Shown: positions 1-9,739 of the stretch, in pieces
Position numbering within the stretch: position 1 is the stretch's first letter
Layout: each line of letters begins with the position of its first letter
Source of the DNA: a virus
Length of the DNA: 44,174 nucleotides
Strand: one strand, 5' to 3'
IMG/VR virus record: IMGVR_UViG_3300020141_000432
Span: 1-44,174 of that record
Translations under genes and position numbers: made by a program
Notes under the pieces: generated by a model
The model's database searches: none
Seen by the model: only the letters and a program-made list of their open reading frames with translations
What the model was told of the DNA's origin: nothing

Positions 1-53
1 ACCGTAGCATTCTACTGAATGAGACTAAGAAGATGGTGGAGGGCGAAGAGTGA
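1..53 (+). CDS. C-terminal end of an upstream gene (partial)
   Basis: An open frame enters from the left edge (codons from base 3) and stops at TGA 51-53. The 16 residues end in KKMVEGEE, too little for a function. Its stop overlaps the GTG start of the helicase gene (GTGA), the coupling used throughout this window, which supports a real gene in the same operon. Confidence 0.6.
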   Translation, partial: RSILLNETKKMVEGEE

Positions 54-1294
54 ATACAGAAGCAACATTAATCTCTGCTGTATGTAAGAATAAAGATATC
101 AGTACGCTACTGGCGGATAACGTAGATGATCTTTTTACATCACACAGAGATATCTGGGAAAGTTTAAAGTCATACTATTATAAGTTTAAAGCAGTTCCTG
201 AAGCAGGCGTACTTATGGAACGACACAAAGATTTCGAACCAGTTGAGGCTAAAGCAGAGACTGGGTACTACCTAGACATACTCAAGAATGAGTTTATCTC
301 TAACAAGCTTAAGACAATTATTATGCGTGGAGGATCTGCTCTTAAAGAAGATGCCGCCTCTAGAGTTCTTGCACAGATGCAAAGCGATCTTGCTGGACTA
401 AGCCGATATACAAACAATGTAAGAGACTTAGATATTATTGATGTTGAGAATGCTGCAAGGCATTATCAGTCAGTTAAAGAGCGTTCATCTGTAATGGGTG
501 GAGCGCCAGGAATACTTACAGGGTTTGACGCAATTGATAAAGCATATCCAACAGGTATGGCTCCAGGACATCTTATTGTAGCAATTGGTTGGCCAGGTAA
601 AGGTAAAACTTGGTTTACTTCATACCTTGCTTGTAAGGCGTGGGAACAAGGATTTAAGCCGATGATTGTCTCTCTTGAAATGTCTCCTGAAAATATGCGT
701 GACCGTATATTTACAATGCTTGGCTCTGGCATATTCCGTGCAAGCGATTTGTCAAAGGGTGATATTAACATTGATGATTTCCGCAGTTGGGGAAATAAGA
801 AGTTTGAGGGTAAGGGCAGCTTTGTACTGATTTCAAATGAGGGTGCATCAGAAGTTACTCCTGCAACTATTCAAGGTAAAATAGATCAGCATAAGCCAGA
901 CTTAGTTATTCTAGATTACCACCAGCTATTTAATGATAACAAGCGATCTAACTCTGAAGTAGAAAGAAATAGAAATGTTTCTCGTGAGTTTAAGATGCTT
1001 GCGGTATCTAACAATATTCCTATCATTGATATCACGGCAGCAACTGCAGATGATATCTCTGATCAAGATAATCCGCCAATGATGAGTCAGGTAGCTTGGT
1101 CAAAGGCAATTGAGTATGATGCTGATATGGCTTTAGCCGTTCATAGATACCCACAAACTAATATGATTGAGATTGTCTCTCGTAAGAATAGACACGGTCA
1201 TGACTTTAATTTCTATCTAGACTGGGATATCAATCGTGGTATCGTCAAAGAAATTTACGAGAACCCATTCCAGAATGACGCACAAAAGAATTAA
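50..1294 (+). CDS. Replicative DNA helicase, DnaB/RecA-fold family
   Basis: A 414-residue protein expected to unwind DNA 5'-3' at the phage fork. The N-terminal ~120 residues resemble the DnaB helical domain. A RecA-like ATPase core follows, with Walker A GWPGKGKT at residues 180-187 and a Walker B/H3 stretch LVILDYHQLF near residue 285. An arginine-rich SRKNRHG segment lies near residue 385. The start is GTG at 50, preceded by GGAGGGCG and overlapping the previous stop. It heads a replication operon with primase, SSB and polymerase. The family call is strong; hexamer formation and primase pairing are inferred. Confidence 0.9.
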   Translation: MNTEATLISAVCKNKDISTLLADNVDDLFTSHRDIWESLKSYYYKFKAVPEAGVLMERHKDFEPVEAKAETGYYLDILKNEFISNKLKTIIMRGGSALKEDAASRVLAQMQSDLAGLSRYTNNVRDLDIIDVENAARHYQSVKERSSVMGGAPGILTGFDAIDKAYPTGMAPGHLIVAIGWPGKGKTWFTSYLACKAWEQGFKPMIVSLEMSPENMRDRIFTMLGSGIFRASDLSKGDINIDDFRSWGNKKFEGKGSFVLISNEGASEVTPATIQGKIDQHKPDLVILDYHQLFNDNKRSNSEVERNRNVSREFKMLAVSNNIPIIDITAATADDISDQDNPPMMSQVAWSKAIEYDADMALAVHRYPQTNMIEIVSRKNRHGHDFNFYLDWDINRGIVKEIYENPFQNDAQKN

Positions 1295-1574
1295 AAGATT
1301 TCAAATAAATGTAGAATTCCTAGATGACTCAGACATGATTAGAATTAGGCATCAGTATGAAAACTTGCTTATTCATCAAATGAGAGATCAAGGTTATGTA
1401 AGAGTACTTGACATAGATACTGCCTTTTCGGTAGAATTTACAGGTGAGACATGGAAGTTCTTAATGACACTCCATGGTGTATACGTAGGAAAGAAGCAAG
1501 CATGGCTATCAGAGGGTATAACGCAAGGAAAATTGATTCCACGCAATATGCGCCCAACCATATTAAGTCAATAG
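1275..1574 (+). CDS. Unknown 99-residue protein between helicase and primase
   Basis: Starts at ATG 1275 inside the helicase tail (20-nt overlap) and ends 73 nt inside the primase frame. It is basic at the N terminus (MTHKRIKRF), of mixed alpha/beta composition, with no motif I recognise. Nested overlaps on both sides suggest translational coupling with the replisome genes; a role as a helicase or primase accessory would be a guess. Confidence 0.7.
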   Translation: MTHKRIKRFQINVEFLDDSDMIRIRHQYENLLIHQMRDQGYVRVLDIDTAFSVEFTGETWKFLMTLHGVYVGKKQAWLSEGITQGKLIPRNMRPTILSQ

Positions 1575-2500
1575 TAAAAGCTCTTGGCTTAGATGTAGTT
1601 GCAGAACCTGGCAATGAGGTTATGTTCTACTGCCCATTTCATTCTAATAGGCACACGGCAAGTTGCTGTATAAACAAAACTTCAGGTGTATGGCTTTGCT
1701 TTAATCCATCCTGTGGAGAATCTGGAACCTTAACAGAGCTTGTAAGGCGTGTACTTCATAAAAATGATTTTGAAGCAATTAGATTTATTGCAGCACAAGA
1801 GCAAGAAGCGTTAAATAATTTTGATGAAGTAATGGCAAGCATGTTTGAGGATAAGCCAGACTTTGAAGAGTTTTCTCAGGAGACCTTAGATAGACTTCAT
1901 GCAGACCTTGCGGGCAATAAGGTCGCAAGAGACTACCTTAACTCTAGAGGTATTGATGAAGACTCAATGAAGCATTTTGGATTGGGCTACTCAACATCAA
2001 TGAATATGGTTATTACTCCAGTTCATAGTCCTGACGGAACCCCTATTGGCCTGGTTGGAAGATCAATTGAAGGCAAGTCATTTAAGAATAGTACTAATTT
2101 GCCTAAAAGCAAAACCCTATTTAATGTTCATCGTGCTAAAAAAATTGGTGACCATGTAATTGTTGTTGAGTCTAACTTTGATGCAATCAAGATTCATCAG
2201 GCTGGATTCCCAAATGTTGTAGCAACCCTAGGTGGGATTCTATCAACAGAACAACACAATATTCTAAATAGATATTTTAATAAAATAACAATAATGACAG
2301 ACACAGATTTGGCTGGCAGAGAGCTAGGCTTGAGCATAGCCAATAGATTAAAGAATAAAGACATCTTGTGGGGATCCTATGAATATGGTAAGATATATCC
2401 ACATGATGCAAAAGATGCAGGCGATATGACTGAAGAAGAAATTAAAGCCTGTATCAAGAATTCAGTATCCGATATCGAATATCGATCTTGGGCCCCATAA
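1502..2500 (+). CDS. DNA primase (CHC2 zinc finger + Toprim)
   Basis: A 332-residue protein predicted to make RNA primers for lagging-strand synthesis. The CHC2-type zinc site is C44-x2-H47, C66 and C71. The Toprim domain shows VIVVESNFDAI (acidic E) and TIMTDTDLAGRELG (DxD) in the C-terminal half. It is shorter than bacterial DnaG (~600 residues) and lacks an obvious DnaB-binding tail, as in many phage primases. I chose ATG 1502 (MAIRGYN), preceded by GGAAAG, over an in-frame ATG at 1451 that would be buried in the previous gene. Confidence 0.9.
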   Translation: MAIRGYNARKIDSTQYAPNHIKSIVKALGLDVVAEPGNEVMFYCPFHSNRHTASCCINKTSGVWLCFNPSCGESGTLTELVRRVLHKNDFEAIRFIAAQEQEALNNFDEVMASMFEDKPDFEEFSQETLDRLHADLAGNKVARDYLNSRGIDEDSMKHFGLGYSTSMNMVITPVHSPDGTPIGLVGRSIEGKSFKNSTNLPKSKTLFNVHRAKKIGDHVIVVESNFDAIKIHQAGFPNVVATLGGILSTEQHNILNRYFNKITIMTDTDLAGRELGLSIANRLKNKDILWGSYEYGKIYPHDAKDAGDMTEEEIKACIKNSVSDIEYRSWAP

Positions 2501-2553
2501 TAAAAACAAACTAAAGATGGATATACACCATCAATTATATGAAATGAGGAAAC

Positions 2554-3222
2554 ATGGGAATAGTAAAAGGGTTGAAAGACCTTAACAAAGTAATGGACAA
2601 GCCGCAGTCTTCAGGTGGAGACGGCACAAAGGCTCGTTGGGTAAAGCTAGAGGATAGCGAAAGCGTAAAGATTCGTTTCCTTCAAGAGCTTGATCCAGAT
2701 TCACCTACATATAACGAAAAGCTCGGTCTAGGATTTATTGCTGTAGAGCATACTAATCCAAAAGACTATCGCCGTAAAGCCCTTTGCTCAATGGACGATC
2801 AAGGTAAGTGCTATGGTTGCGAGCAACATCGCAAAGATTACAAAGCTGGTTGGAAAGGCCGTTCACGACTATATATTAATGTACTCGTCGATGATGGCAA
2901 GGAAGATCCGTACGTTGGAATTCTTTCTCAAGGTTCAAGCGGCAAAACTGTAACACCAACACTTATTGAGTACGCTGGGGAGATGGGAAGCATTACTAAC
3001 CTAATGTGGCGCATCAAGCGAACTGGAACAAAGACTGACACAAGCTACACAATTATCCCACTTGCAAAAGATGAAACACCATTTGATGCTTCATCTCTTG
3101 AGCTTTATAAGCTTGAGGAAACAGCAGTGCGTGACATGCCATACACAGAACAAGAGTCGTTCTTTGCAGGCGAACATTCAAATGAAGAAGAGTCTAGCTC
3201 ATCTAGTAGCGTAGACTGGTAA
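2554..3222 (+). CDS. ssDNA-binding protein, gp32-like
   Basis: A 222-residue protein between primase and polymerase, the usual place for a phage SSB. The central part has a cysteine/histidine cluster CSMDDQGKCYGCEQH, consistent with a zinc site like that of T4 gp32. The tail is Ser/Glu-rich and acidic, ending SSVDW, as in SSBs whose acidic tips recruit replication partners. RBS GAGGA precedes ATG 2554. The family call rests on architecture and context more than on a clear OB-fold signature. Confidence 0.72.
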   Translation: MGIVKGLKDLNKVMDKPQSSGGDGTKARWVKLEDSESVKIRFLQELDPDSPTYNEKLGLGFIAVEHTNPKDYRRKALCSMDDQGKCYGCEQHRKDYKAGWKGRSRLYINVLVDDGKEDPYVGILSQGSSGKTVTPTLIEYAGEMGSITNLMWRIKRTGTKTDTSYTIIPLAKDETPFDASSLELYKLEETAVRDMPYTEQESFFAGEHSNEEESSSSSSVDW

Positions 3223-3245
3223 TAGGTTAAGAGGCGGAGAGTTAA

Positions 3246-6200
3246 ATGAAATTTACACACTTGCATGTGCATTCGTACTATTCTTTAATGGATGGTCTTA
3301 ACTCTCCCCTCGAACTTGTTCAGGCTGCGAAAGCGGCGGGGCAAACAGCAATAGCAATTACAGATCATGGAACATTGTCTTCACATAGAGAAATGCAGAT
3401 TGCTTGCAAAGAAGAAGGAATAAAGCCAATCCTTGGAGTTGAAGCCTACATATCTCCAACAGATAGATTTGATAAGTCTTCAAAGACAGATAAATCTATC
3501 CAGGCATATAACCACATCATCCTTTTAGCAAAAAATAAAAAGGGATTAGAAAACATTAATATTCTCCAAGAGCTTGCTTGGAACGAAGGCTTTTATCATA
3601 AGCCAAGAATTGACAGAGAGGTTTTAAATGAATATTCAGAAGGTATTATTGTATTGTCTGGATGTCTTAACGGTCTTATTTCTAAGGCTATTGAAAAAGG
3701 CGAGTTCTCTGAAGCTAAAATGGTTCTCAAAGATTTTCAGAAAACTTTTGGTAAAGACTTTTATGTTGAGGTTCAATCTCACAACCCAGAAGAAATAAAC
3801 TCAAAGCTTTTAGAATTCGCAGATGAGTTGGGAATTAAGGCGGTGGCAACAGGTGATGCTCACTTTGCTAAAGAAGAAGATAGAGTATTAGAAGAAGCCA
3901 TGCTCATATTGTCGACATCTCCTAAGATGGATAAAGATGCTGACTTTGAAATGTCTAGACAGATTAAAGATATTAATGATAGATTAAATTACCTATACCC
4001 AGATCGTAGAATATCTTTTCAAGACTATAATCTATTTATTCAAACACGCTCTGAAATTGAGGCGGACTTTAATAAAGCAGGCATTACTCGTACAGATATA
4101 TATGATAATACAATGGAGATTGCTCAAAAGATTGAGGATTACGACTTTAACAGTGGACTAGACCTACTCCCAGTACCTAAGACAGATGCTGATGAGAAAC
4201 TGTCTGAGATGGCCTCACAAGGCCTTAAAAAGCTAGGTCTTACAGACCAGGTCTACTTAGATAGAATTGCTGAAGAGTTATCTATAATTAAAGATAAGTC
4301 ATTTGCTTCATACTTTTTAGTTGTGGCAGACATGATTAACTGGGCTAAGGAAAATGATATCAGGGTTGGTCCAGGTCGTGGGTCAGCGGCAGGTTCACTC
4401 GTATGCTACGCATTAGGTATTACAGATGTAGACCCAATTAAATATGATTTACTGTTCTTCCGTTTTATTAACCCAGAGCGTAATGACTTTCCAGATATTG
4501 ATACTGACTTTGAAGACCGTCGTCGTAAGGAAGTTAAAGACTATTTAAAGAAAAAGTTTAAGCACGTTGCTTCTATTTCTACATACACTTATTTTAAAGA
4601 TAAGGGTGTTATTAGAGATGCTGCTCGTGTATTTATGGTTCCTCTTTCAGATGTTAATCGTGCAATGAAGTCTATTGATACCTTTGAGGATTTTATTGAT
4701 TCCCCAAACACAAAAGAGTTTAGAGGAAAGTATCCAGAAGTTGTTTGGCTTGCTGACAGATTGCGTGGAAGAATAAGATCTGTTGGCGTACACGCAGCAG
4801 GTGTTGTAGTAGCAAAAGATGAACTTAGAAAATACGCACCAGTGGAATCAAGAGCTGATGCTAGCGATCTAGTTTCAGGTAGAATTCCAGTCGTCGCATA
4901 CGATATGGATACGGTTGCAGATATAGGTCTTATTAAGCTAGATGCGCTAGGTCTTAAGACTTTATCTGTGATCTCCGATACCCTTGCATCAATCAAAAAA
5001 CGTTCTGGGAAAGACATTAGTTTATCTAGCTTGCCTCTTGATGACCCCAAGGTATATAAGTTGCTTAGCGATGGGTATACTAAGGGAGTGTTTCAAGCTG
5101 AAGCAACACCGTATACCAATTTGCTTATTAAGATGGGCGTAGATAAGTTTGAAGATCTTGCAGCATCAAACGCATTAGTTCGTCCAGGTGCTATGAATAC
5201 CGTAGGCGCATCTTATATTAAGCGTAAGCACGGAGATGAAGCAGTACAGTTTATTCATCCAATCATGAAGCCATTTACAGAAAATACTTACGGAGTTATT
5301 ATTTACCAAGAGCAGGTTATGCAGGCTTGCGTACACCTAGGAGGAATGACCTGGTCCGAAGCGGACAAGGTGCGTAAAATTATTGGAAAGAAGAAAGATG
5401 CAAAAGAATTCGACGAGTTCAAAGATAGGTTTATTGCTGGGGCTTCAAAACACATTTCTAAGAAGCAGGCCGAAACGCTATGGCATACTTTCGAGGCTCA
5501 TGCTGGGTATTCTTTTAACCGTTCTCATGCTGTTGCTTATTCCATGCTTAGTTATTATACTGCTTGGCTTAAAACTTATTACCCTCTTGAGTTCATGTTT
5601 TCAATTCTTAAAAATGAAAATGACAAGGACGCAAGAACCGAATACCTAATTGAATCAAAAAGATTAGGCCTTAGCGTTAAGCTCCCACACATTAATGAGT
5701 CAGATATATACTTCTCATTGCAGGGGGAGTCTATTAGATTTGGTTTAGCTGAAGTAAAATTTATTTCAGATAGTATTGCAAATAAAATAATTGATAAGAG
5801 GCCATATAAAAATTATGCTGAATTTATTGAAAAAGCATCGAGTAAAGGTTCTGGCATTAACAGCCGTGCTATTAATGCTCTTAACTCCATCGGCGGTGCT
5901 GCGTTTGATGATAACAAAAGGCAAGGCAATGAAAAAGACAATTACTACGAATACCTAGGTATTCCTACATTTAATCTAGAGGGGATCCCCCCAAGAATTA
6001 AAGCTCAGGCAAGGCCTATCGAGGAGTTCGATGACCTTGGGTCCTTTGTAATGTTTGGAATGGTAAAAAGCATTAAGCGAGGAAACGGTTGGGCACGAGT
6101 AGAACTAGTAGATGAGACTGGGTCAATCGGGTTATTCCATACAGAACAAACTCAAATTGAGACAGGGCAAATGTACTTTATTCTTGTCGGAGATAATCGT

Positions 6201-6512
6201 ATTGCAAGATATGTAAAGGTTAGCGATATGAATCCCGACTCAGAAAATTCTTTTGTAGATTACCTATATAAAAAGAAATATGATCTTGAAGAGGATGAGT
6301 ATTTTGTAGTAGACTTTACCCCATATGTAACAAAAGCTGGAAAGACAATGAGCCATATTGTATTATCAAATGCTGACAAGGAACTTACAAGAGCAATTGT
6401 TTTCCCGACTATGTACAAAATGTCTCTTGCAAAAATGCGTGAAGGAATGAAATGTAAGGTTGTTCTATCTAAACTAGATGATGGAACTTTAAATGTAAAG
6501 GAAATAAAATGA
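3246..6512 (+). CDS. DNA polymerase III alpha subunit (DnaE-type, C-family)
   Basis: The phage replicative polymerase, 1088 residues and essentially full length. The N-terminal PHP domain begins HLHVHSYYSLMDG (residues 5-17) and retains metal-ligand-type His/Asp (ITDHGT, TGDAHF). The catalytic aspartates are in PDIDTD at 416-421, and a GPGRGSAAGS motif lies upstream near residue 375. A helix-hairpin-helix region and a C-terminal OB fold (FVMFGMVKSI, near residue 935) follow. RBS GGCGGAGAG precedes ATG 3246. No epsilon subunit or clamp is in the window, so proofreading would depend on the PHP domain or on host proteins. Confidence 0.96.
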   Translation: MKFTHLHVHSYYSLMDGLNSPLELVQAAKAAGQTAIAITDHGTLSSHREMQIACKEEGIKPILGVEAYISPTDRFDKSSKTDKSIQAYNHIILLAKNKKGLENINILQELAWNEGFYHKPRIDREVLNEYSEGIIVLSGCLNGLISKAIEKGEFSEAKMVLKDFQKTFGKDFYVEVQSHNPEEINSKLLEFADELGIKAVATGDAHFAKEEDRVLEEAMLILSTSPKMDKDADFEMSRQIKDINDRLNYLYPDRRISFQDYNLFIQTRSEIEADFNKAGITRTDIYDNTMEIAQKIEDYDFNSGLDLLPVPKTDADEKLSEMASQGLKKLGLTDQVYLDRIAEELSIIKDKSFASYFLVVADMINWAKENDIRVGPGRGSAAGSLVCYALGITDVDPIKYDLLFFRFINPERNDFPDIDTDFEDRRRKEVKDYLKKKFKHVASISTYTYFKDKGVIRDAARVFMVPLSDVNRAMKSIDTFEDFIDSPNTKEFRGKYPEVVWLADRLRGRIRSVGVHAAGVVVAKDELRKYAPVESRADASDLVSGRIPVVAYDMDTVADIGLIKLDALGLKTLSVISDTLASIKKRSGKDISLSSLPLDDPKVYKLLSDGYTKGVFQAEATPYTNLLIKMGVDKFEDLAASNALVRPGAMNTVGASYIKRKHGDEAVQFIHPIMKPFTENTYGVIIYQEQVMQACVHLGGMTWSEADKVRKIIGKKKDAKEFDEFKDRFIAGASKHISKKQAETLWHTFEAHAGYSFNRSHAVAYSMLSYYTAWLKTYYPLEFMFSILKNENDKDARTEYLIESKRLGLSVKLPHINESDIYFSLQGESIRFGLAEVKFISDSIANKIIDKRPYKNYAEFIEKASSKGSGINSRAINALNSIGGAAFDDNKRQGNEKDNYYEYLGIPTFNLEGIPPRIKAQARPIEEFDDLGSFVMFGMVKSIKRGNGWARVELVDETGSIGLFHTEQTQIETGQMYFILVGDNRIARYVKVSDMNPDSENSFVDYLYKKKYDLEEDEYFVVDFTPYVTKAGKTMSHIVLSNADKELTRAIVFPTMYKMSLAKMREGMKCKVVLSKLDDGTLNVKEIK

Positions 6513-6706
6513 GTGATATTAATGTTCAAGAAATTTATGCCCAATTAAATGCTCCAAGAATTCTTGTCGGCATATTGGAAAAAATGGGAGAGGTCTCAAT
6601 CCCAGTAACACAATTTTTAAATGCAATAACTGAAGACAAAGAATTGCAAATAGATTATAACGAAGAAGACCAAACATTTTTATTTAAACTTAACCAAAAA
6701 GATTAA
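6509..6706 (+). CDS. Unknown small acidic protein (65 aa)
   Basis: Overlaps the polymerase stop by 4 nt (ATGA), so it is probably coupled to polymerase translation. The sequence (MSDINVQEIYAQL...) is helical and acidic with no cysteine or membrane segment. I do not recognise it; the position suggests a polymerase-associated small protein. Confidence 0.7.
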   Translation: MSDINVQEIYAQLNAPRILVGILEKMGEVSIPVTQFLNAITEDKELQIDYNEEDQTFLFKLNQKD

Positions 6707-6737
6707 AGATTATACTGTTCCAAATACCATTATTAAA

Positions 6738-6746
6738 TGATATAAT
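6738..6746 (+). promoter_or_regulatory. Extended -10 promoter for recA
   Basis: TGATATAAT (TG 6738-6739, TATAAT 6741-6746) lies in the 63-nt gap before the RecA gene. No good -35 is visible, as expected for an extended -10 promoter. The leader of about 17 nt carries a purine-rich RBS (AGAGAAGAAAG). Confidence 0.7.
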
Positions 6747-6769
6747 AGTAAAGAGAAGAAAGAATACAA

Positions 6770-7774
6770 ATGACTATTGAGATAGATAAAATATTAGCTG
6801 GGCTAGATCCGAAAACAAGAGCAAGAGTTAAAGCTGCACAGGATGTAAAAGTTGAAAAGCAAAAAACTCCTAGTATAGGACTCAACATGGCTTTAAAAGG
6901 TGGCCTTGGGTACGGCAGACAGGTTTTAGTATGGGGCAATAAGTCCGCAGGAAAATCTTCATTCTGTTTACAAATGATTGCACTTGCACAAAAAGAAGGC
7001 AAAACTTGTGCATGGATTGATGCTGAAGCTTCATACGATCAATCTTGGGCTGAAACCCTGGGAGTAGATTCATCTTCTCTTATCTACTCTCCAGCTAAAA
7101 CAGTTAATGATATGGTTGATGTCGCTACAAAGCTTATGGATGCTGGTGTTGATATTATTGTAGTGGATTCTATATCTGCATTACTGCCAGCAATTTATTT
7201 TGAAAAAGACGGAAATGAAATGAAGGATTTGCAAGACACTAAGCAAATCGGCGCAGAAGCAAAGGATATGACCCACGCAGTCAAGATGTTAAACTATGCA
7301 AACAAAAACACACTACTTGTTCTCATCTCACAACAGAGAAATCAATTTGGATCTATGCACGCTAGTCACATCCCCACAGGTGGCATGGCAGTCAAGTTCT
7401 TTTCTTCCACTGTCATTAAGTTATGGTCGTCAGAAGCTGAGGCTAATGCTATTAAAGCTGGCGTTAAGGTTGGCGACAAGATCATTGAGCAGAGAGTCGG
7501 AAGACCAGTTAACTGGATTATTGATTACAACAAACTCGGCCCCCCAAATTTATCAGGACAATATGACTTTTACTACCAAGGGGAAGCTCTTGGTGTAGAT
7601 ATAGTAGGAGAAACCCTAGATGCTGCTGAGATGTGCGGCATTATTGAAAAGGGTGGTGCGTGGTATACTATAAATAAAGAGAGAATACAGGGCAGACCTA
7701 AAGCTGTTCAGTATTTACGTGATAACCCAGACGTAGTTACATCTTTACAGAAGGAAATAGATGCCAAATATTAA
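6770..7774 (+). CDS. RecA/UvsX-type recombinase
   Basis: A 334-residue strand-exchange ATPase for phage recombination and recombination-dependent replication. Walker A is GNKSAGKS at 56-63; Walker B is IIVVDSISALLP near residue 125; the loop SQQRNQFGSMHASHIPTGG matches the RecA DNA-binding L1/L2 region. The length is close to bacterial RecA (~350), with a short C terminus. It has its own extended -10 promoter and leads a downstream operon containing a Cas4-like nuclease and a RuvC-like resolvase. Confidence 0.93.
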   Translation: MTIEIDKILAGLDPKTRARVKAAQDVKVEKQKTPSIGLNMALKGGLGYGRQVLVWGNKSAGKSSFCLQMIALAQKEGKTCAWIDAEASYDQSWAETLGVDSSSLIYSPAKTVNDMVDVATKLMDAGVDIIVVDSISALLPAIYFEKDGNEMKDLQDTKQIGAEAKDMTHAVKMLNYANKNTLLVLISQQRNQFGSMHASHIPTGGMAVKFFSSTVIKLWSSEAEANAIKAGVKVGDKIIEQRVGRPVNWIIDYNKLGPPNLSGQYDFYYQGEALGVDIVGETLDAAEMCGIIEKGGAWYTINKERIQGRPKAVQYLRDNPDVVTSLQKEIDAKY

Positions 7775-7949
7775 TGAGTTTTTAAATAAAAAAGATCCAG
7801 AATTTTCTAACCTAGAAGAAATAAGTGGCAGCAAGCCTTGCTTTAAATGTGAAGAGTTCTGCGATAGCTATTTTTGGAACTCATTTGATTTTACAATGAA
7901 CTGGAAATGCAAGAATGGTCATGCCAATCAAGTAAAGGTAAATGGATAA
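7761..7949 (+). CDS. Small zinc-ribbon-like protein (62 aa)
   Basis: Starts inside the RecA tail with RBS AGAAGGAAA and ends at a TAATG overlap. Cysteines CFKCEEFC and a later CKNGH make a CxxC/CxxxH-like metal site. Function unknown; possibly a nucleic-acid-binding zinc ribbon. Confidence 0.75.
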   Translation: MPNINEFLNKKDPEFSNLEEISGSKPCFKCEEFCDSYFWNSFDFTMNWKCKNGHANQVKVNG

Positions 7950-8719
7950 TGGAGAAGATTGTAATTGCTCCACAAATTGTTGTTTACAAAAACATACTAA
8001 AAGATGTTTCTGCTATCATTGATATGATTGATTCTGGCAATGAAGTCCAGTGGGAAAAATGGTATGAGAATGGCTCAAGGTCTTCGCTAGACTTTAATAG
8101 AGCAAGCGGAGAAGATTCGTCTCCCGCAAAAGATATTTGTGATGCATTTGATTATGTTGCTAAAGATTACATTGAAGAGTTCTCTGGAGAAAATGGCATA
8201 TGGCCATCATTCATAAAAAATTGGGAGAGCACAAATTTAAATAAAGATTACTATCAGATTGATTTTTTTAAATATAATCATTTGATGTTTAAAAACATGA
8301 AGTGGGAATCAGATTTATTGATGGGGTACCACGTAGACGAATTTGATGTAGACGGTGTATTTAAACAACATAAGAATATAGTAACAATAAACTTTTATCT
8401 CAATGATAATTATGAAGGTGGAGAGATATGCGCCTATAATAAGGATTTGGACATAAGCTATAGATACAAACCAACCGCTGGTGATGCAGTAGTAATGCCA
8501 TCGTCAAGCCCATTCTTTCATGCAGTAAAACCATTTTATTTAAATGATAGATATTTTTTAAGGTTATTCGTTACATACGATCAAGGTGAAGATCCTGTTA
8601 ATAATTATGGAGAGTTCTATTCTCAAGAACACCACGTAGGTCATGAAGGCGAAAAAGATTTTATAGATAAAGACTTTCAGTTTTTAAAGGTTAATGTTCA
8701 AGAGATAGAGGTTAAGTAA
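7949..8719 (+). CDS. 2-oxoglutarate/Fe(II)-dependent oxygenase
   Basis: A 256-residue double-stranded beta-helix oxygenase using Fe(II), O2 and 2-oxoglutarate to hydroxylate an unknown substrate. The facial triad is visible: H128-V-D130 in GYHVDEF and distal H191 in PFFHAV, with R201 or R205 as 2OG-binding candidate. The motif YLNDNYEGGEI is typical of prolyl-4-hydroxylase-like members and recurs in the oxygenase at 24152. Start ATG 7949 (TAATG overlap) is preferred to an earlier in-frame codon at 7907. It is one of four candidate non-heme oxygenases in the window. Confidence 0.9.
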   Translation: MEKIVIAPQIVVYKNILKDVSAIIDMIDSGNEVQWEKWYENGSRSSLDFNRASGEDSSPAKDICDAFDYVAKDYIEEFSGENGIWPSFIKNWESTNLNKDYYQIDFFKYNHLMFKNMKWESDLLMGYHVDEFDVDGVFKQHKNIVTINFYLNDNYEGGEICAYNKDLDISYRYKPTAGDAVVMPSSSPFFHAVKPFYLNDRYFLRLFVTYDQGEDPVNNYGEFYSQEHHVGHEGEKDFIDKDFQFLKVNVQEIEVK

Positions 8720-9024
8720 TGTCTGAAAGATCTGAAGTCAAAAGAGATGGGGCTAAAGCCCAAAAGAATTCTGGCAGAGGAGATTACCAAAAGGGTGACG
8801 CACAGTGGAAACAATTTTTAGTAGACTATAAAGAAGCAGGGACATCTTTTACTTTAAACAAAGACAACTGGGCAAAAATCTGTACAGATACATTTAAAGT
8901 AAATAGAAATATGCACCCAGCTTTAAAAATTATAATTGGCAGTGAGTCTAAAGTTAGACTTGGTATTATTGAGTGGTCCGTGTTAGAAGAGCTCATAGAA
9001 TTTTGGGAGGATAATAATGTATAA
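8719..9024 (+). CDS. Unknown protein (101 aa)
   Basis: TAATG overlap with the preceding oxygenase. The N terminus is basic and polar (MSERSEVKRDGAKAQK), followed by an amphipathic helical region and a C-terminal acidic end. No catalytic motif is seen. It could be a DNA-binding accessory, but nothing decides this. Confidence 0.7.
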   Translation: MSERSEVKRDGAKAQKNSGRGDYQKGDAQWKQFLVDYKEAGTSFTLNKDNWAKICTDTFKVNRNMHPALKIIIGSESKVRLGIIEWSVLEELIEFWEDNNV

Positions 9025-9739
9025 AGTTGATGTGTATAAGCAGGATGTTTCAAAGCCAAGCGCAGACTTGCAGCAACTTTCTGTAAAAAGAGACTGGTTC
9101 ACTCCAGCAACATATAACTGTTACCCTATGACATTTGTAAATACAATAGGATATGAAGTTTCATTTAATGAAGACATTCGGTTTGTATGGGATGGCGACG
9201 TAGCTATACCAGCAAGACCATTAAGTGGCGGGGAGTTTATCTGGGAAGGAAGAGGAGAAGGTACCGTAAGCCTTACAACAAATCTTATTTTTAAGACAGA
9301 TAAAGATGTAAGTTTTTGGACAATGCCAATACCAAATCATTTTGTTGAAGAGTTTGATGTTTTAAGTTCGGTAATATCAACCTCCTTTTGGACTGGGGAT
9401 ATAACAGTTGTTTTAAAGATAAAAAAGGAATATATAGGTAAAGAAATCTTAATCCCAGCTGGCAAACCAGTGGCATCCTTGATTCCAATTTCTGTTTCCC
9501 AATTTGACGGATCTATTTTAAACATGAAGGGAACTAAATTCCCATTCCCTCAAATACAAAATACTCAAGAGTATGTAGATGCATTGCACGACTACACAAA
9601 TGAAACTGGTAAAAGGCTAAAGCTTTATAAAAGAGGGCTAGACGAGAATGGGAATCACGTAGGAGAGCACGAGATAGATATCATTAATATGAATGTTATC
9701 TATGAAAATAATTTAGGAGATAAAGATGGCAGAGGATAA
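9017..9739 (+). CDS. DUF6065-like protein
   Basis: A 240-residue beta-rich protein. The segments RDWFTPATYNCYPMTFVNTI and EDIRFVWDGD match my memory of the DUF6065 family, found in phages and bacteria near 2OG oxygenases and SGNH proteins. RBS GGAGG is 6 nt before ATG 9017. It lies two genes after an oxygenase, fitting that association. Biochemical role unknown. Confidence 0.75.
   Translation: MYKVDVYKQDVSKPSADLQQLSVKRDWFTPATYNCYPMTFVNTIGYEVSFNEDIRFVWDGDVAIPARPLSGGEFIWEGRGEGTVSLTTNLIFKTDKDVSFWTMPIPNHFVEEFDVLSSVISTSFWTGDITVVLKIKKEYIGKEILIPAGKPVASLIPISVSQFDGSILNMKGTKFPFPQIQNTQEYVDALHDYTNETGKRLKLYKRGLDENGNHVGEHEIDIINMNVIYENNLGDKDGRG

Noticed and set aside
4589-5050. A 153-codon minus-strand frame inside the polymerase gene
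   Set aside because: Shadow of a strongly conserved coding region; no recognisable domain and no promoter on that strand.
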